From: VXNE01 sp965200505
GTDB lineage: Bacteria > Pseudomonadota > Gammaproteobacteria > Pseudomonadales > Azotimanducaceae
Direction: 5' to 3'
Length of the DNA stretch: 64,000 bases
Assembly: GCA_965200505.1 (NCBI GenBank)
Contig: OZ241343.1
Span: 434,001 to 498,000, forward strand
Positions within the stretch are counted from its first letter, which is position 1. Each line of letters starts with the position of its first letter. Below, one piece after another: positions 51,264 through 61,077 of this stretch. Made by a program: the position numbers and the translations under genes. The notes below the pieces were generated by a model. The model saw only the letters and a list, made by a program, of their open reading frames with translations. It searched no databases and had not been told where the DNA came from.

Positions 51264-53210
51264 CTACGGCAGATCCAACGCCGGGTTGCGGTCGAAGAAA
51301 TCAAACGGCCGGAGCTCGAAGCGCTGCCACATCACCGGCATCACCGGCCAATCTTCCGCGCGCGGGACATGATGCACGCCGACGGTATGCCAGAGCACGA
51401 TGTCCGTGGCCGCGATGTTGCGGTTCGCCGCCGTCCAAGTGGGCAAACCGTGGCCGCGGTTGCTGAGCGTGGGGTGATCCCCAGCCGCCCAGCGTTCATC
51501 GTCGCGCTGCGGCGTCACCCACAGGTGATGGCTGATGAAGCCGGCGCGACGGCGGGGCCAGTCCTCGGCACTCAGCAACGTGCGGGCGTTGCGCCCCGGC
51601 ATGAGGTGGTAGCTGGTGGGATAGCCGACGTGGTTCTTGCGCTGCCCGCTCAACACGCGCCACAGCGCGGGATGGCTGAGGTCCATGTCGAGCCGCCCCT
51701 CGGCTTCGGTCTGCGCCGTCTGCGCCGCCACCACCCAGAGGCTGCGGCGGGGATGCTCCTCCGGCAGAATCTGTGTGCGCAGGCGGTCGGCAACGAAGCT
51801 GTTGCTCGAACCATCCACGTCCACATCGAGCCGGAAGTTGAAGTAGTGATCGTGGTTCACGGCGACGATGTGCCGCGCCATGAAGCGGCCGTGCGCGTCC
51901 GCTTCCCCATCTTCGGCGGCGGTGGCCGGGCGCACACCTTTGGCTTCCAAAATGCCCGTGGCGCCCACCGCGGCTTCGATGGCGCCGTCTTGGCGGAACA
52001 CCCAATCCAGCAAGTAGTCGTAGTTGCCGATCACCATGGCCGCCCGCACCACCAAATCGCGGGCCTTGCGGCTCTCGGCCTTGCCGCCGCCATGGCGCCA
52101 TGAGGGGTCGCCGGCCTCCCGCTCGAAGAGGCAGATGTTGTTCGGCGAATCGGCCGGCCGGCCGTTCGGCTCGTGGCGCACCGCATCGAAGTACACCGCA
52201 TGATCTGGGCAATCCCGGCCCGGCAACAGCGGCTGGGTGAGGCCGCCGGCGGAGAACTCGCCGGAATCGATGAAGTTGCGCCGGTACCAACTGAACGATG
52301 GATCCATGTACGGCACGAAGATCTCCGAGAGGTGCGCCTCGTAGAGGACGGAGCGTTCCTCGCCATCCTCGCCGACGTAACGCACCAGCGACACCACGAT
52401 GCCGGCACGGTCGTCCGGGCGCACATGGAAACGCCAGTTCTGCCACTTCACTTGATGCCCGTCGAGTTCGAAGCCGGGGCCTTGGGGCTGGCTGACATGG
52501 ATGGGGCCCGGCACTTGGCGCGGCTTCTTGTGGGGCGAGCCGTGATAGTCCGAGTTGGTCATGGCCACGGGAGCGTCGCCTTCATCCACCACCCGCACCA
52601 CTTCGCCCGCCTCCAGATCGACGATGGCCGTGAGGCCGGGCACGCCCCTGGCCCAAGTGTTGCGCACACCGCGCACATCCGAACAATTGACGAGACCCCA
52701 CCGCTTGCCCCGTTCCTCCTCGGTGTCGTAGTAGCCCGGCGGCACCGTGGCACATTGCAGGAACGTTGGGTCGTCGATGCCGCGGCGCTTCAGGCCGGCC
52801 ACGAAGTCCGGGTGTTTCAGCACCTTGGCGACCACTTTGCCGAACTCTTCCTGCTGCCAGTTCGGCTCCACATCTGTGAGCGGTGTCCAAGACGCCACCG
52901 TACCGGCGGCCAAGTCGATGACTACCTCGAAGGCGTCGTTGCCTTGGCGAACCAGCGCATAGGCGGAGCGCGGTACAGCATCGCCCTCGCGCCACGCCAG
53001 CACCGTTTGCTTCGGCGGTTCACGCAAGGCGATCCGGGAGAAGCGGGTCGCCCCGTCCAGCCGCTCCGCGTCGCGCAGGATTTCCAGCGCCTGCCAGAAC
53101 TCCTCAAAACTCAAGGGATCCAAGGGGTGTTCGGCACTTTGGGCGGGCATGGCAAACGCGAGGACAGCACCCAACGCGAGCTGGGCTGTGCGACGAACGA
53201 ATTGGCGCAT
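51264..53210 (-). CDS. Copper-containing primary amine oxidase, exported
   Basis: 648 residues with a signal peptide (MRQFVRRTAQLALGAVLAFAMPAQSA). The cofactor site VIGNYDYLLDW is intact: Y397 in N-Y-D is the tyrosine converted to topaquinone. AVYFDAVRHEPNG and HHLWVTPQRDDERWAAGD continue the catalytic domain, with HDHYFNFRLDVDVDG-type copper-ligand His region in VAVNHDHYFNFRLDVD. It would oxidise primary amines in the periplasm, giving aldehyde, ammonia and peroxide. Start ATG 53210. Confidence 0.92.
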   Translation of the reverse strand: MRQFVRRTAQLALGAVLAFAMPAQSAEHPLDPLSFEEFWQALEILRDAERLDGATRFSRIALREPPKQTVLAWREGDAVPRSAYALVRQGNDAFEVVIDLAAGTVASWTPLTDVEPNWQQEEFGKVVAKVLKHPDFVAGLKRRGIDDPTFLQCATVPPGYYDTEEERGKRWGLVNCSDVRGVRNTWARGVPGLTAIVDLEAGEVVRVVDEGDAPVAMTNSDYHGSPHKKPRQVPGPIHVSQPQGPGFELDGHQVKWQNWRFHVRPDDRAGIVVSLVRYVGEDGEERSVLYEAHLSEIFVPYMDPSFSWYRRNFIDSGEFSAGGLTQPLLPGRDCPDHAVYFDAVRHEPNGRPADSPNNICLFEREAGDPSWRHGGGKAESRKARDLVVRAAMVIGNYDYLLDWVFRQDGAIEAAVGATGILEAKGVRPATAAEDGEADAHGRFMARHIVAVNHDHYFNFRLDVDVDGSSNSFVADRLRTQILPEEHPRRSLWVVAAQTAQTEAEGRLDMDLSHPALWRVLSGQRKNHVGYPTSYHLMPGRNARTLLSAEDWPRRRAGFISHHLWVTPQRDDERWAAGDHPTLSNRGHGLPTWTAANRNIAATDIVLWHTVGVHHVPRAEDWPVMPVMWQRFELRPFDFFDRNPALDLP

Positions 53211-53448
53211 GGCTGGGCGATCCTCTTGGCGATGCGGGCAGTTTGGCGGCTCGCCGTGTTCGGCGCAAGGATGGTGTTCGGGCTCACGTTTCAGTTCGGC
53301 TTTAGAAAATCAGTTCGAGCTTGAAAAGGAAGTGAGCGCGGGGCTTGGTCAAAGAGCGAGCACTCTGGCAGGGCATCAGGCCCGTTGGGTGGTGCTATGG
53401 TGTCTGCTGAAACTTGATGATTGGCAAACGCCAGCGAAGGAGGTGCGC

Positions 53449-54966
53449 GTGTCGATGCTTGGCAGGCGTCGGATGAGCCACGTGATGCTGTTCTTGGTTG
53501 TCGCCATCGCAGCCATCGCGCAAACAAGCCTAGCCGCCACCAACCAGATTCAGCGGCTGGCCGGCGAGTTGCAAATCTGCACAACGCCGGACCCACGGCA
53601 GCCGTCATCCGCTTTCGACGTGGCGCAGTCCCCATCCGATGCCGACGGCGACTTCTGGATCGCCTACCGCTGCAAGGAGCCATGCGCCAACTGGCAAGAC
53701 TGCCAAGTGCCGCTGGCGGACGATGCCACCAAGCAGTCCGTCGCCTTCGTGGTGGACGGCATGGGCGGCCACCTCGCATTCACCACGCGGCAGAACGGCA
53801 ACAAGACGGTGCTGCTGCACACTGGCGGGGGCGGCACTTTATACATGACCAACCTGTCCAGACGGATCGAAGACGCTTCCGACGCCAAGGTGGTCATGGT
53901 GCGGTGGGCATGGGGCTTCTTTGGCTGGGGTTGGTTCACGCGCACGTCGGCGCCCGCAACTCGCGTGCCGAACGTGACGCGAAGGGTTGCCAGCGTCATC
54001 GCCTGGGTACACGAGAACTTGGCCGGCGGCGGGGCGTTCGGCACGGTGGGGTGCAGCATGGGCTCCCAGGCGACCTTCGGCGCGGTGTACTACCACGACG
54101 TTGACGCGGTGGTGGACTACCAGCTCATGGTTGGCGGCCCACCCCTGTGGGACATCAACTCAGGCTGCGCCCGGCGCACCTACCCCACGGGCCATTGCGA
54201 CGTGGACGCCACGCGGGCTTGCGGCAGCGACGCCGACTGTGCAGTTCTCTCCCCAAGAAGCCGCTGCAGCAAGCCGGGGCCGATACCGCCCGCTCGGCTC
54301 TACGAGCAAGTCGTCAACCACGTCCACGCCACCCAAGCGTGCGACGTCGCCACCGGGAACGACGCCACCACGACGGTCCCCGCGTTCGACGAGAGCGGCT
54401 TCGCCTTCGTTGCAGGCGATTGGGATTTCAATCATCCCATCGACTTCCAAATGGACCTCTGGGGCCCAGACGGCGACCACCGCTGGGCGATGGCCGATGC
54501 CATGCGCGTCTTCAACAACATCACTTCGGCGGCCGGCCACCCGAAGCGCTGGTACACGACACCGGACTCCAACCACTGCGATGCCATCGGCGATGGCCGG
54601 GCGTTGGCACTGCTGGAGGCCGGCATGGGGCTGGGAGACGATCGCACACCAGCACCCCCTGATCTGACCTTGAATCCCGGTTCAACGACCATCGTGGACC
54701 TGACGCGCCTGTTCGCGGGCGGCGACACGCTCACCTTTGAAGCGGCATCCGACACCCCTGCGCTCGTGAGCGCCCAAGTCGAGGGCGGAACGCTCGTGCT
54801 GGCCGCCACCGCGCAAGACGTTGATGGAACGGCAACAGTCACCGTGAGGGCCAGCAACTCGGCACGCCAAGCCGCCTCCGCAACCTTCACGGTGACGGTG
54901 GAGTTCACGCCGCGCCCATTCCTACGCACATGGCGCACGGTGCTGACGGGGGGCGAAGAAGGCTGA
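53449..54966 (+). CDS. Secreted alpha/beta-hydrolase-like protein with Ig-like C-terminal domain
   Basis: About 505 residues. GTG 53449 has AGGAGG six bases upstream; ATG 53455 is an alternative. A signal peptide (MLFLVVAIAAIAQTSLAA) is followed by a domain with GCSMGSQATFGAVYYHDV, a G-x-S-x-G nucleophile elbow, and GHPKRWYTTPDSNHC with a possible catalytic His. Cysteine pairs are frequent. The C-terminus (DLTLNPGSTTIVDLTRLFAGGDTLTFEAASDTP to VTVEF) is an Ig-like/cadherin-like beta domain found on exported enzymes. Esterase or lipase activity is a guess. Confidence 0.7.
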   Translation: MSMLGRRRMSHVMLFLVVAIAAIAQTSLAATNQIQRLAGELQICTTPDPRQPSSAFDVAQSPSDADGDFWIAYRCKEPCANWQDCQVPLADDATKQSVAFVVDGMGGHLAFTTRQNGNKTVLLHTGGGGTLYMTNLSRRIEDASDAKVVMVRWAWGFFGWGWFTRTSAPATRVPNVTRRVASVIAWVHENLAGGGAFGTVGCSMGSQATFGAVYYHDVDAVVDYQLMVGGPPLWDINSGCARRTYPTGHCDVDATRACGSDADCAVLSPRSRCSKPGPIPPARLYEQVVNHVHATQACDVATGNDATTTVPAFDESGFAFVAGDWDFNHPIDFQMDLWGPDGDHRWAMADAMRVFNNITSAAGHPKRWYTTPDSNHCDAIGDGRALALLEAGMGLGDDRTPAPPDLTLNPGSTTIVDLTRLFAGGDTLTFEAASDTPALVSAQVEGGTLVLAATAQDVDGTATVTVRASNSARQAASATFTVTVEFTPRPFLRTWRTVLTGGEEG

Positions 54967-55104
54967 CGACGGCGTTGCAACGGCTGCAGCCGTGGCCAGA
55001 TCGTGGGGTGGTCATCGGGGCGTTGTGTCCTCGGCCACACTGGACAAGCGCCACTCGCTCCGTCAGTCTCTCGCGCCACTTGAGAGTGTGGGAACGGGGG
55101 AGCC

Positions 55105-58100
55105 GTGCCAGCCTTGAATCGCGTCCTCATCGCCAATCGCGGCGAAATCGCCATCCGCATCGCCCGGGCCGCCGCCGGCTTGGGCATGGAGTCCGTCGCG
55201 GTGCATGCACCGGTGGATGCGCTCTCCCTGCACACCCGCGTGGCCACCGAGGCGGTGGAAATCCAAGGCCCCGATGGGCCGGACGACGCCATCGGCGCTT
55301 ACCTGAACGCCACCGCCATCATTGAGGCCGCCAAGGCGGCCGGCTGCGACTGTGTTCACCCGGGCTACGGCTTTCTGGCCGAGAACGCCCCGTTCGCCGA
55401 GGCTTGCGCCGCCAACGGCCTCGCCTTTGTTGGCCCACCTCCCGCCGCGCTCAAGCTGTTTGGCGACAAGGTGGCGGCCAAGGCGCTGGCGGCATCGCTG
55501 GACATCCCGGTGGTGCCCGGCGGCGAAACGCCCCTCACCAGCGCCGCTGAGGCGCAAGCGCTCGCCGAGGCTGTGGGCTACCCGGTCATGCTCAAGGCCG
55601 CCGCCGGCGGTGGCGGGCGTGGGATGCGCGCGGTGCATGGGCCAAGCGAGTTGGCGGCGGCCTTCGAGCGCTGCGCCAGCGAGGCGCAGGCCTCATTCGG
55701 CGACGGCACCTTGTTTCTGGAACGCTTGATCGAACGCCCGCGCCACATAGAAGCGCAGATTCTGGCGGATGCCGAAGGCACGGTGGTACATCTCCACGAG
55801 CGCGACTGCTCCGTGCAAATCCGCAACCAGAAGGTGTTGGAAGTCGCCCCGGCAGCGGCTTTGCCGGACGCGCTCCGGGAAGCCCTGCTCGCCGATGCCG
55901 TGCGGCTCGCCCGCGCGGCCGAGTACGTCAATGCCGGCACGGTCGAGTTCTTGGTGTTGCCGGAGCGGGGCGAGCACTTCTTCATCGAATGTAATCCGCG
56001 CATCCAAGTGGAGCACACCGTCACCGAACAGGTGACGGGCTTCGACTTGGTGGAAGCGCAACTGCGCATCGCCGGCGGCGCGTCGCTCAAGCGCCTCGGC
56101 ATTTCCGACCAAACGGCGGTGGGGGCGCCGCGTGGCTTCGCGGTGCAGGCGCGGGTGGTGGCGCGGGGGACGGGCGCGCTCGATGCCTACAAGGAACCTT
56201 CCGGTCCGGGCGTGCGGGTCGATGCCTGCGGCTATGTGGGCTACGCGCCGCCGCCGCAGTTCGATCCACTCTTGGCGAAGGTGGTCGGCTGGTCGGGCGC
56301 ACCCAATCTCGCCATCGCCGCGGAACGCACCCGACGCGCCCTCGACGAGTTCCATGTCGCGGGCATGCCGACCAACTTGGCGCAGCTAAAGGCGTTGTTG
56401 GCAGACGCGGACTTTCAAGCCGGCGACGCCCGCACTTCGCTCGTGCAGGAAAAGCCCGAACTCAGCGCCGCCGTTGACACCGCGGCGAACGGCGGCGCCC
56501 TCGCCCTCTTCCGCCAACAAGCGCGGCTGACGGGCACCGGGGCCGCGGCGTTTCGCTCGGCGGCCTCGTCTGGCGGTGCCGCCGCAGCCACCGGTGCCGC
56601 GGCGGAGCTGGAATTGGCCCCAGAGCAACAGCCGGTGACCTGCGCCACGGCCGGCACGGTGGTGGAATGGTTGGCCGAGGTGGGCGCCACCGTGGCGGCA
56701 GGGGCGCCGCTGCTCGTGGTGAGCGCGATGAAGATGGAAAGCGTGGTGGCCGCGCCATGCGCCGGCGTTGTGGCGGCCAAGCAAAACCTAGGCGTCGGTG
56801 ATGCCGTGGCCGCTGGGCAGACCGTCGCGGCTTTGGCGCCCTTGGATGCGGACGGCACCCAAGCGCAAACGCCGACCACCGAGGACACCTGGGCGCCGAT
56901 GCTCGACGACGTCGCCGCCATGCGGCGCCTCGCCCACGAGCGCTTGGCGCCCGGTTCAGAGGATCCGGGCGTCACCCGCCAGCGCAGCCGCGGCAAGCTG
57001 ACCTGCCGCGAGCGCATCGACTTGCTGCTGGACGCCGGCTCCTTCCGCGAGGTGGGCAGCGTCGCCGGTTTCGCCGCCTACGATGCGGATGGCAAGGTCG
57101 CGGCCTTCACCCCGGCGAACCATGTGGGCGGCTGGGGCGACATCGAGCGCCGCCCGGCGGTGGTGTGCGCGGACGACTTCACTTCCCGCGGCGGCCATGC
57201 GGACGGCGCCATCGGCCAGAAGAGCCGCTATCTCGATCAACTGTCCCTTGAGCTCCGCATGCCGTCGGTGCGTCTGCTGGACGGTTCCTCCGGTGGTGGC
57301 AGCGTCGCCTCGATGGTGCCGCAGCAGAAGGCCGCCGGCGAATCCGCCGCCAAGGAGAGTTCCGGCGCCATCACCGCCGGGCGGCCGCGGGTGGCGGGCG
57401 GCGGCGGCTCGTACCTACCCGGCGAGTTGGGGAGCACGATGTACACCGAGCAGCTCGCCACCGTGCCGGTGGTGAACATGCTGCTCGGCAGCGTGGTGGG
57501 CATCGGCGCGGCGAAGGCGGTGCTGGGCCACTTCTCGGTGATGGTGCGCGACATCGCGCAACTGTTTGTCGCCGGCCCGCCGGTGGTGAGCCACGCCATG
57601 GGCTACGACATCACCAAGGAGGATTTGGGCGGCTGGCACATCCACTGCCGCAACGGTTCGGTGGACAACTTGGCCGAGACGGAAGAGGAGGCCGCGGCGA
57701 TGGCGCGCCGGTTCCTTTCGTACCTGCCGTCCAGCGTCTTCGAGGCGCCGCCGGTGCTGCCACCCGCGGCGGATGACCCACCAGACCGCCGCGAAGAAGA
57801 GCTCTTCTCCATCGTGCCGCGCAAGCGCACCACCACCTTCGACATGCGCCGCGCCATCGCGCTCATGGTCGATAAGGGCTCGTTCTTCGAGATCGGCCCA
57901 CTCTGGGGCACGGATCAGATCACTGGGCTCGCCCGCGTGAATGGCCACCCGCTTGGGGTCATCGCCTCAGACAGCCAACACGCCAACGGCGGCGCCCTCA
58001 CCGCGGACGGCTGCGACAAGCTCACGCGGCTGGTGGATTTGTGCGATTTGTTCCACCTGCCGATGCTGAACCTCGTCGATAACCCGGGCTTCGCCGTGGG

Positions 58101-58548
58101 CTTGGAACACGAGATGGCGGGCACCATCCGGCGCGGCGGCGAGTGGATGGTGGCTTTCGCGCAGGCACGGGTGCCGATCTTCACCGTGCTGATGCGGCGC
58201 AGCTTCGGCGTGGCGGGCAACAACTACGCGACACCGCGTTCCCGACCCTCCATGCGCGTGGCATGGCCGGCCGCGGATGTAGGCGGGATTCCGCCGGAAG
58301 GCGGCATCGAGGCGGCCTACAAGCGCCAACTCGCCGAAGCGGAAGACCCGGTGGCCTTCCGCGCCGAGCTGATGGCGCGCATCGAAAGCGTTCGCGGGCC
58401 GGTGGGGCCGCTGTCGAAGTTCCAGATGGAGGAGATGATCGACCCCCGCGACACCCGCCGCTACATCTCCGAGTGGATCGGCATGGCATACCGGCTGGCC
58501 ACGCAACCGGCAGAGCTCCGGCCGCGGGCGTTGCAGTTCCGGCCTTGA
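55105..58548 (+). CDS. Single-chain biotin-dependent acyl-CoA carboxylase
   Basis: 1147 residues joining three functions usually split over two or more subunits. Residues 1 to about 450 are biotin carboxylase (RVLIANRGEIAIRI, GGGGRGMRAV, FFIECNPRIQVEHTVTE). Residues about 500-590 carry the biotinyl domain; K543 in SAMKMES is the biotin site. Residues about 600-1147 are the carboxyltransferase (LLDGSSGGGSVASM, SMYTEQLATVPVV-type block, LPMLNLVDNPGFAVGLE). This layout matches the long-chain acyl-CoA carboxylases of some bacteria. Start is GTG 55105 with GGGGGAG upstream. The acyl substrate is unknown. Confidence 0.9.
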   Translation: MPALNRVLIANRGEIAIRIARAAAGLGMESVAVHAPVDALSLHTRVATEAVEIQGPDGPDDAIGAYLNATAIIEAAKAAGCDCVHPGYGFLAENAPFAEACAANGLAFVGPPPAALKLFGDKVAAKALAASLDIPVVPGGETPLTSAAEAQALAEAVGYPVMLKAAAGGGGRGMRAVHGPSELAAAFERCASEAQASFGDGTLFLERLIERPRHIEAQILADAEGTVVHLHERDCSVQIRNQKVLEVAPAAALPDALREALLADAVRLARAAEYVNAGTVEFLVLPERGEHFFIECNPRIQVEHTVTEQVTGFDLVEAQLRIAGGASLKRLGISDQTAVGAPRGFAVQARVVARGTGALDAYKEPSGPGVRVDACGYVGYAPPPQFDPLLAKVVGWSGAPNLAIAAERTRRALDEFHVAGMPTNLAQLKALLADADFQAGDARTSLVQEKPELSAAVDTAANGGALALFRQQARLTGTGAAAFRSAASSGGAAAATGAAAELELAPEQQPVTCATAGTVVEWLAEVGATVAAGAPLLVVSAMKMESVVAAPCAGVVAAKQNLGVGDAVAAGQTVAALAPLDADGTQAQTPTTEDTWAPMLDDVAAMRRLAHERLAPGSEDPGVTRQRSRGKLTCRERIDLLLDAGSFREVGSVAGFAAYDADGKVAAFTPANHVGGWGDIERRPAVVCADDFTSRGGHADGAIGQKSRYLDQLSLELRMPSVRLLDGSSGGGSVASMVPQQKAAGESAAKESSGAITAGRPRVAGGGGSYLPGELGSTMYTEQLATVPVVNMLLGSVVGIGAAKAVLGHFSVMVRDIAQLFVAGPPVVSHAMGYDITKEDLGGWHIHCRNGSVDNLAETEEEAAAMARRFLSYLPSSVFEAPPVLPPAADDPPDRREEELFSIVPRKRTTTFDMRRAIALMVDKGSFFEIGPLWGTDQITGLARVNGHPLGVIASDSQHANGGALTADGCDKLTRLVDLCDLFHLPMLNLVDNPGFAVGLEHEMAGTIRRGGEWMVAFAQARVPIFTVLMRRSFGVAGNNYATPRSRPSMRVAWPAADVGGIPPEGGIEAAYKRQLAEAEDPVAFRAELMARIESVRGPVGPLSKFQMEEMIDPRDTRRYISEWIGMAYRLATQPAELRPRALQFRP

Positions 58549-58605
58549 GGAAGCCCGGTCAGCCGGCCCGCTTGGCCCACTGAGCGCACGGGTTCGGCCA
58601 AGCCC

Positions 58606-60186
58606 TTAGCGCACCGTGTCTCCGCCTGGTTTCGGCGCACCGAGCAGGCCGAGCGCCAGTGCGGCGCGTTCGCGCCCGCGGGCGTCTGGGTCCCAGTTCA
58701 TCGCCTTCCTGAGATGCACACGGGCGCGGGCGTCGTCGCCGGTGAGCCGATAGGCTTCGCCGAGATAGAAGTTCACCCGTGGCGCCCACGGCGCCCGCCG
58801 CCACGCCACGCGCAGGTAGTTCACCGCATTGCCGGCTCGGCCGGTGTTGAGATACACCACGCCCAGGCCATAGGCGGCGTCCACTGCGTCCGCCCGCCCG
58901 TCGAGCGCTCGGCGGTAGTAGCGGGCGCTCGCTGCCCAGACGTCCAAGCACTCGTCCGTGCCCATGCCTCGGCACTCGGCCACTTTGAGCTCGGCCATGC
59001 GGGTGTTCGCCAGCACATGGGTAGCATCCACGGCGAGCGCCCGTTGCGCGGCTTGGCGAGCCGCGGCCAAGTCTTGCCGTGCTCTGGAGAGCGCCGCCCA
59101 AGCGTCCGCGTGGCGCGGCTGGGCCGCCACCACTTCGTCGAGGCGCTGCGCCGCAAACGCGGGATTGCGGGCCGCCGCCGCAACGCCCAGTTCATAGGCC
59201 GCTTCCAGCGCCGTCAGGCAATGCGGCACGAAGTTCTCCGCCGGGCGCGTCTCGATGGCGAGCCGGCGCGTGGGCAAAGCGCGACGGCCGGCGTAGCGCC
59301 GCACCTGCCGTTCCAAAGCCGCCGGCCCGGTGCCGAGGGCCAGATGCAGGGCTTGTGGGGCCGCCACCCCAGCGTCCGTCAATGCCAACAGGCGCGGCAA
59401 CCGTTCCCGATAGGGCGGCAAGCCGGCCGCGTCGCCGAGCTCCAGCATGTGGACGAACAGCCACGCCTTGGCGTAGAGGCGCGTGAGGTCATGGCGCCCC
59501 CAGTTCAAGCTGTGGCGTTCGCCGACGAGTTCCGCCACCGGCAACTTCCGCACGTTCAGCCGGCGGAAGTTGTGCAGCGGCGCGTGGCCGATGGTCACGG
59601 CGGTGTTTGAGAAGCGCATGGTGGAAAGGAAGCTGGCGAAGCCCTCCTCGTACCAAACGGGAATGTTCAGTCCTTGACGGCTGCGCATCAGGTAGTGCGT
59701 GTATTCGTGGAAGGCCGTCTCGGTGATGGCGCCCGTGCCAGGGTCCGGGCCGAAGGCGAGCGTGTGGCGTTCCAGGCCGGATTGCATGAAGCCAGCCATC
59801 TTCTCCGCCGCGAACACCTCGCGGAAGTCCCGCCCGCGCCGCATGGCGACGATGCGCAACGGCGGCGGCGCGGGGGATTTGTGGCGGGGCACCAGCGTCT
59901 CGGCAGCGATCCTGAAGCGCGTCAACGAGTCTGCTAGGCGGATGGCGCGGCGTGGCGGCAAATCCGTCAGCAGGCGGAAGTCCGGCGTGGCGATCTCGCA
60001 CCAGCGATCGAGGCGGATCTCCGCGAGCGCGGCGTTGGGCAAGATGAAAACGGCAGCCCAGGTGGCCACGGCGCGGCGCACGATGGCCCCGACAGCGAGG
60101 GTGCGGCGCAGGCGGCACCGCGCCGCCTCGTTACCGGGCGGCGAGGGCGCAACGTGGTGTCGGCGCACTTCGGCTTTCAACGCCAT
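58606..60186 (-). CDS. Gluzincin-type metallopeptidase with TPR C-terminus
   Basis: 526 residues from ATG 60186. After a leader (ATWAAVFILPNAALA) comes a peptidase-like domain with TAFHEYTHYLM (HExxH) and VWYEEGFASFLS supplying a third ligand Glu. The second half holds TPR repeats (VLANTRMAELKVAEC, AYGLGVVYLNTGRAGNAVNYLRVAWRRAPWAP, VNFYLGEAYRLTGDDARARVHLRKAMNWDP). Probably periplasmic, binding and cutting peptides, but its substrate is unknown. The start is divergent from the next small secreted protein by 37 bases. Confidence 0.82.
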   Translation of the reverse strand: MALKAEVRRHHVAPSPPGNEAARCRLRRTLAVGAIVRRAVATWAAVFILPNAALAEIRLDRWCEIATPDFRLLTDLPPRRAIRLADSLTRFRIAAETLVPRHKSPAPPPLRIVAMRRGRDFREVFAAEKMAGFMQSGLERHTLAFGPDPGTGAITETAFHEYTHYLMRSRQGLNIPVWYEEGFASFLSTMRFSNTAVTIGHAPLHNFRRLNVRKLPVAELVGERHSLNWGRHDLTRLYAKAWLFVHMLELGDAAGLPPYRERLPRLLALTDAGVAAPQALHLALGTGPAALERQVRRYAGRRALPTRRLAIETRPAENFVPHCLTALEAAYELGVAAAARNPAFAAQRLDEVVAAQPRHADAWAALSRARQDLAAARQAAQRALAVDATHVLANTRMAELKVAECRGMGTDECLDVWAASARYYRRALDGRADAVDAAYGLGVVYLNTGRAGNAVNYLRVAWRRAPWAPRVNFYLGEAYRLTGDDARARVHLRKAMNWDPDARGRERAALALGLLGAPKPGGDTVR

Positions 60187-60223
60187 AATGCTCCCAAGCG
60201 GAATGGACTTTGGGCGAAACACG

Positions 60224-60706
60224 ATGCGGCGCGCATGGACGTTATGGCTGGTCTGCGCACTGGGCCCGGCCGCGGCCGGCGCCGATTGGCTGCCCCTCTC
60301 TTGCACGGCGTCGCAAACCGTCGGCATGCATGACCATCCCGGCGCCCCAGAGGCATTCGACCCGGCGGTGTTCGTCGCAAGCGAGTTCGCGCTGCGTGAG
60401 AACGCGCTCTTCATGGAACACCTACTGAACGCGGAGGACGCGGCACCGGCGCTCTTCGTCACCATGACCGCGAACAGCGGTGACGAGACGGAGTTCGAGT
60501 GCCGCAGGGTGCGCGGCGCCGGCGGCGCGATGGGCTATAGCTGCGTCAACAATCCGCCGGCCGAGATCTTGCTGCTGCACCCAGACCGCGGGCGCTTCAC
60601 CCGCAGCGCGGTGGGCGGCTGGACGTTCCCGGCCACGCAGGAGGGCGGCGCATCCCTCTTCGTCGAATACGGCGTGTGCCGGGCACCGGCCAGCGAGCCC
60701 GAGTAA
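60224..60706 (+). CDS. Small exported hypothetical protein
   Basis: 160 residues with a signal peptide (MRRAWTLWLVCALGPAAAGA). The mature protein has three spaced cysteines (LSCTASQ, FECRRV, YSCVNN) and VEYGVCRA near the end. No family was recognised. ATG 60203 is an alternative start seven codons earlier. It diverges from the gluzincin gene and converges with the small gene at 60718. Confidence 0.6.
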   Translation: MRRAWTLWLVCALGPAAAGADWLPLSCTASQTVGMHDHPGAPEAFDPAVFVASEFALRENALFMEHLLNAEDAAPALFVTMTANSGDETEFECRRVRGAGGAMGYSCVNNPPAEILLLHPDRGRFTRSAVGGWTFPATQEGGASLFVEYGVCRAPASEPE

Positions 60707-60717
60707 GCCGTTCCGGC

Positions 60718-60945
60718 CTAATCCTCTTCAAGGGCCGCGGCAGCCTCCAAGATGGCGGCCACGTCGGCGTCCACCTGTGCCGTCGCCTCAGCGTCCAGCG
60801 GCTTCTCCGCCGTGACGTTGATGACCTCAATGGCGCTCAGGCGCTCCTGCACGGTGAGGCTCGCCACCTCAACCGTCTCCGTCGCATAGGCGGCCCCTGC
60901 TGCCAACACGCCGGCGGCAACCAGCCCGCGGTTTGTCCTCTTCAT
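60718..60945 (-). CDS. Small exported protein
   Basis: 75 residues with a signal peptide (MKRTNRGLVAAGVLAAGAAYA). The mature part is acidic and alanine-rich (ETVEVASLTVQERLSAIEVINVTAEKPLDAEATAQVDADVAAILEAAAALEED) and probably one or two helices. No family is recognised. Confidence 0.6.
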   Translation of the reverse strand: MKRTNRGLVAAGVLAAGAAYATETVEVASLTVQERLSAIEVINVTAEKPLDAEATAQVDADVAAILEAAAALEED

Positions 60946-61077
60946 GCTGTGCCTTCCTCAACAGCCCATGACCTTATACCGCGTCCAACGCTTCTATGCC
61001 AACGGGCGCGAGCGATCTTGCCGGATGCAAGGTCAGCGGCGGTGGCATCGGCGTGGGACACGCAGCACACTTGCACC

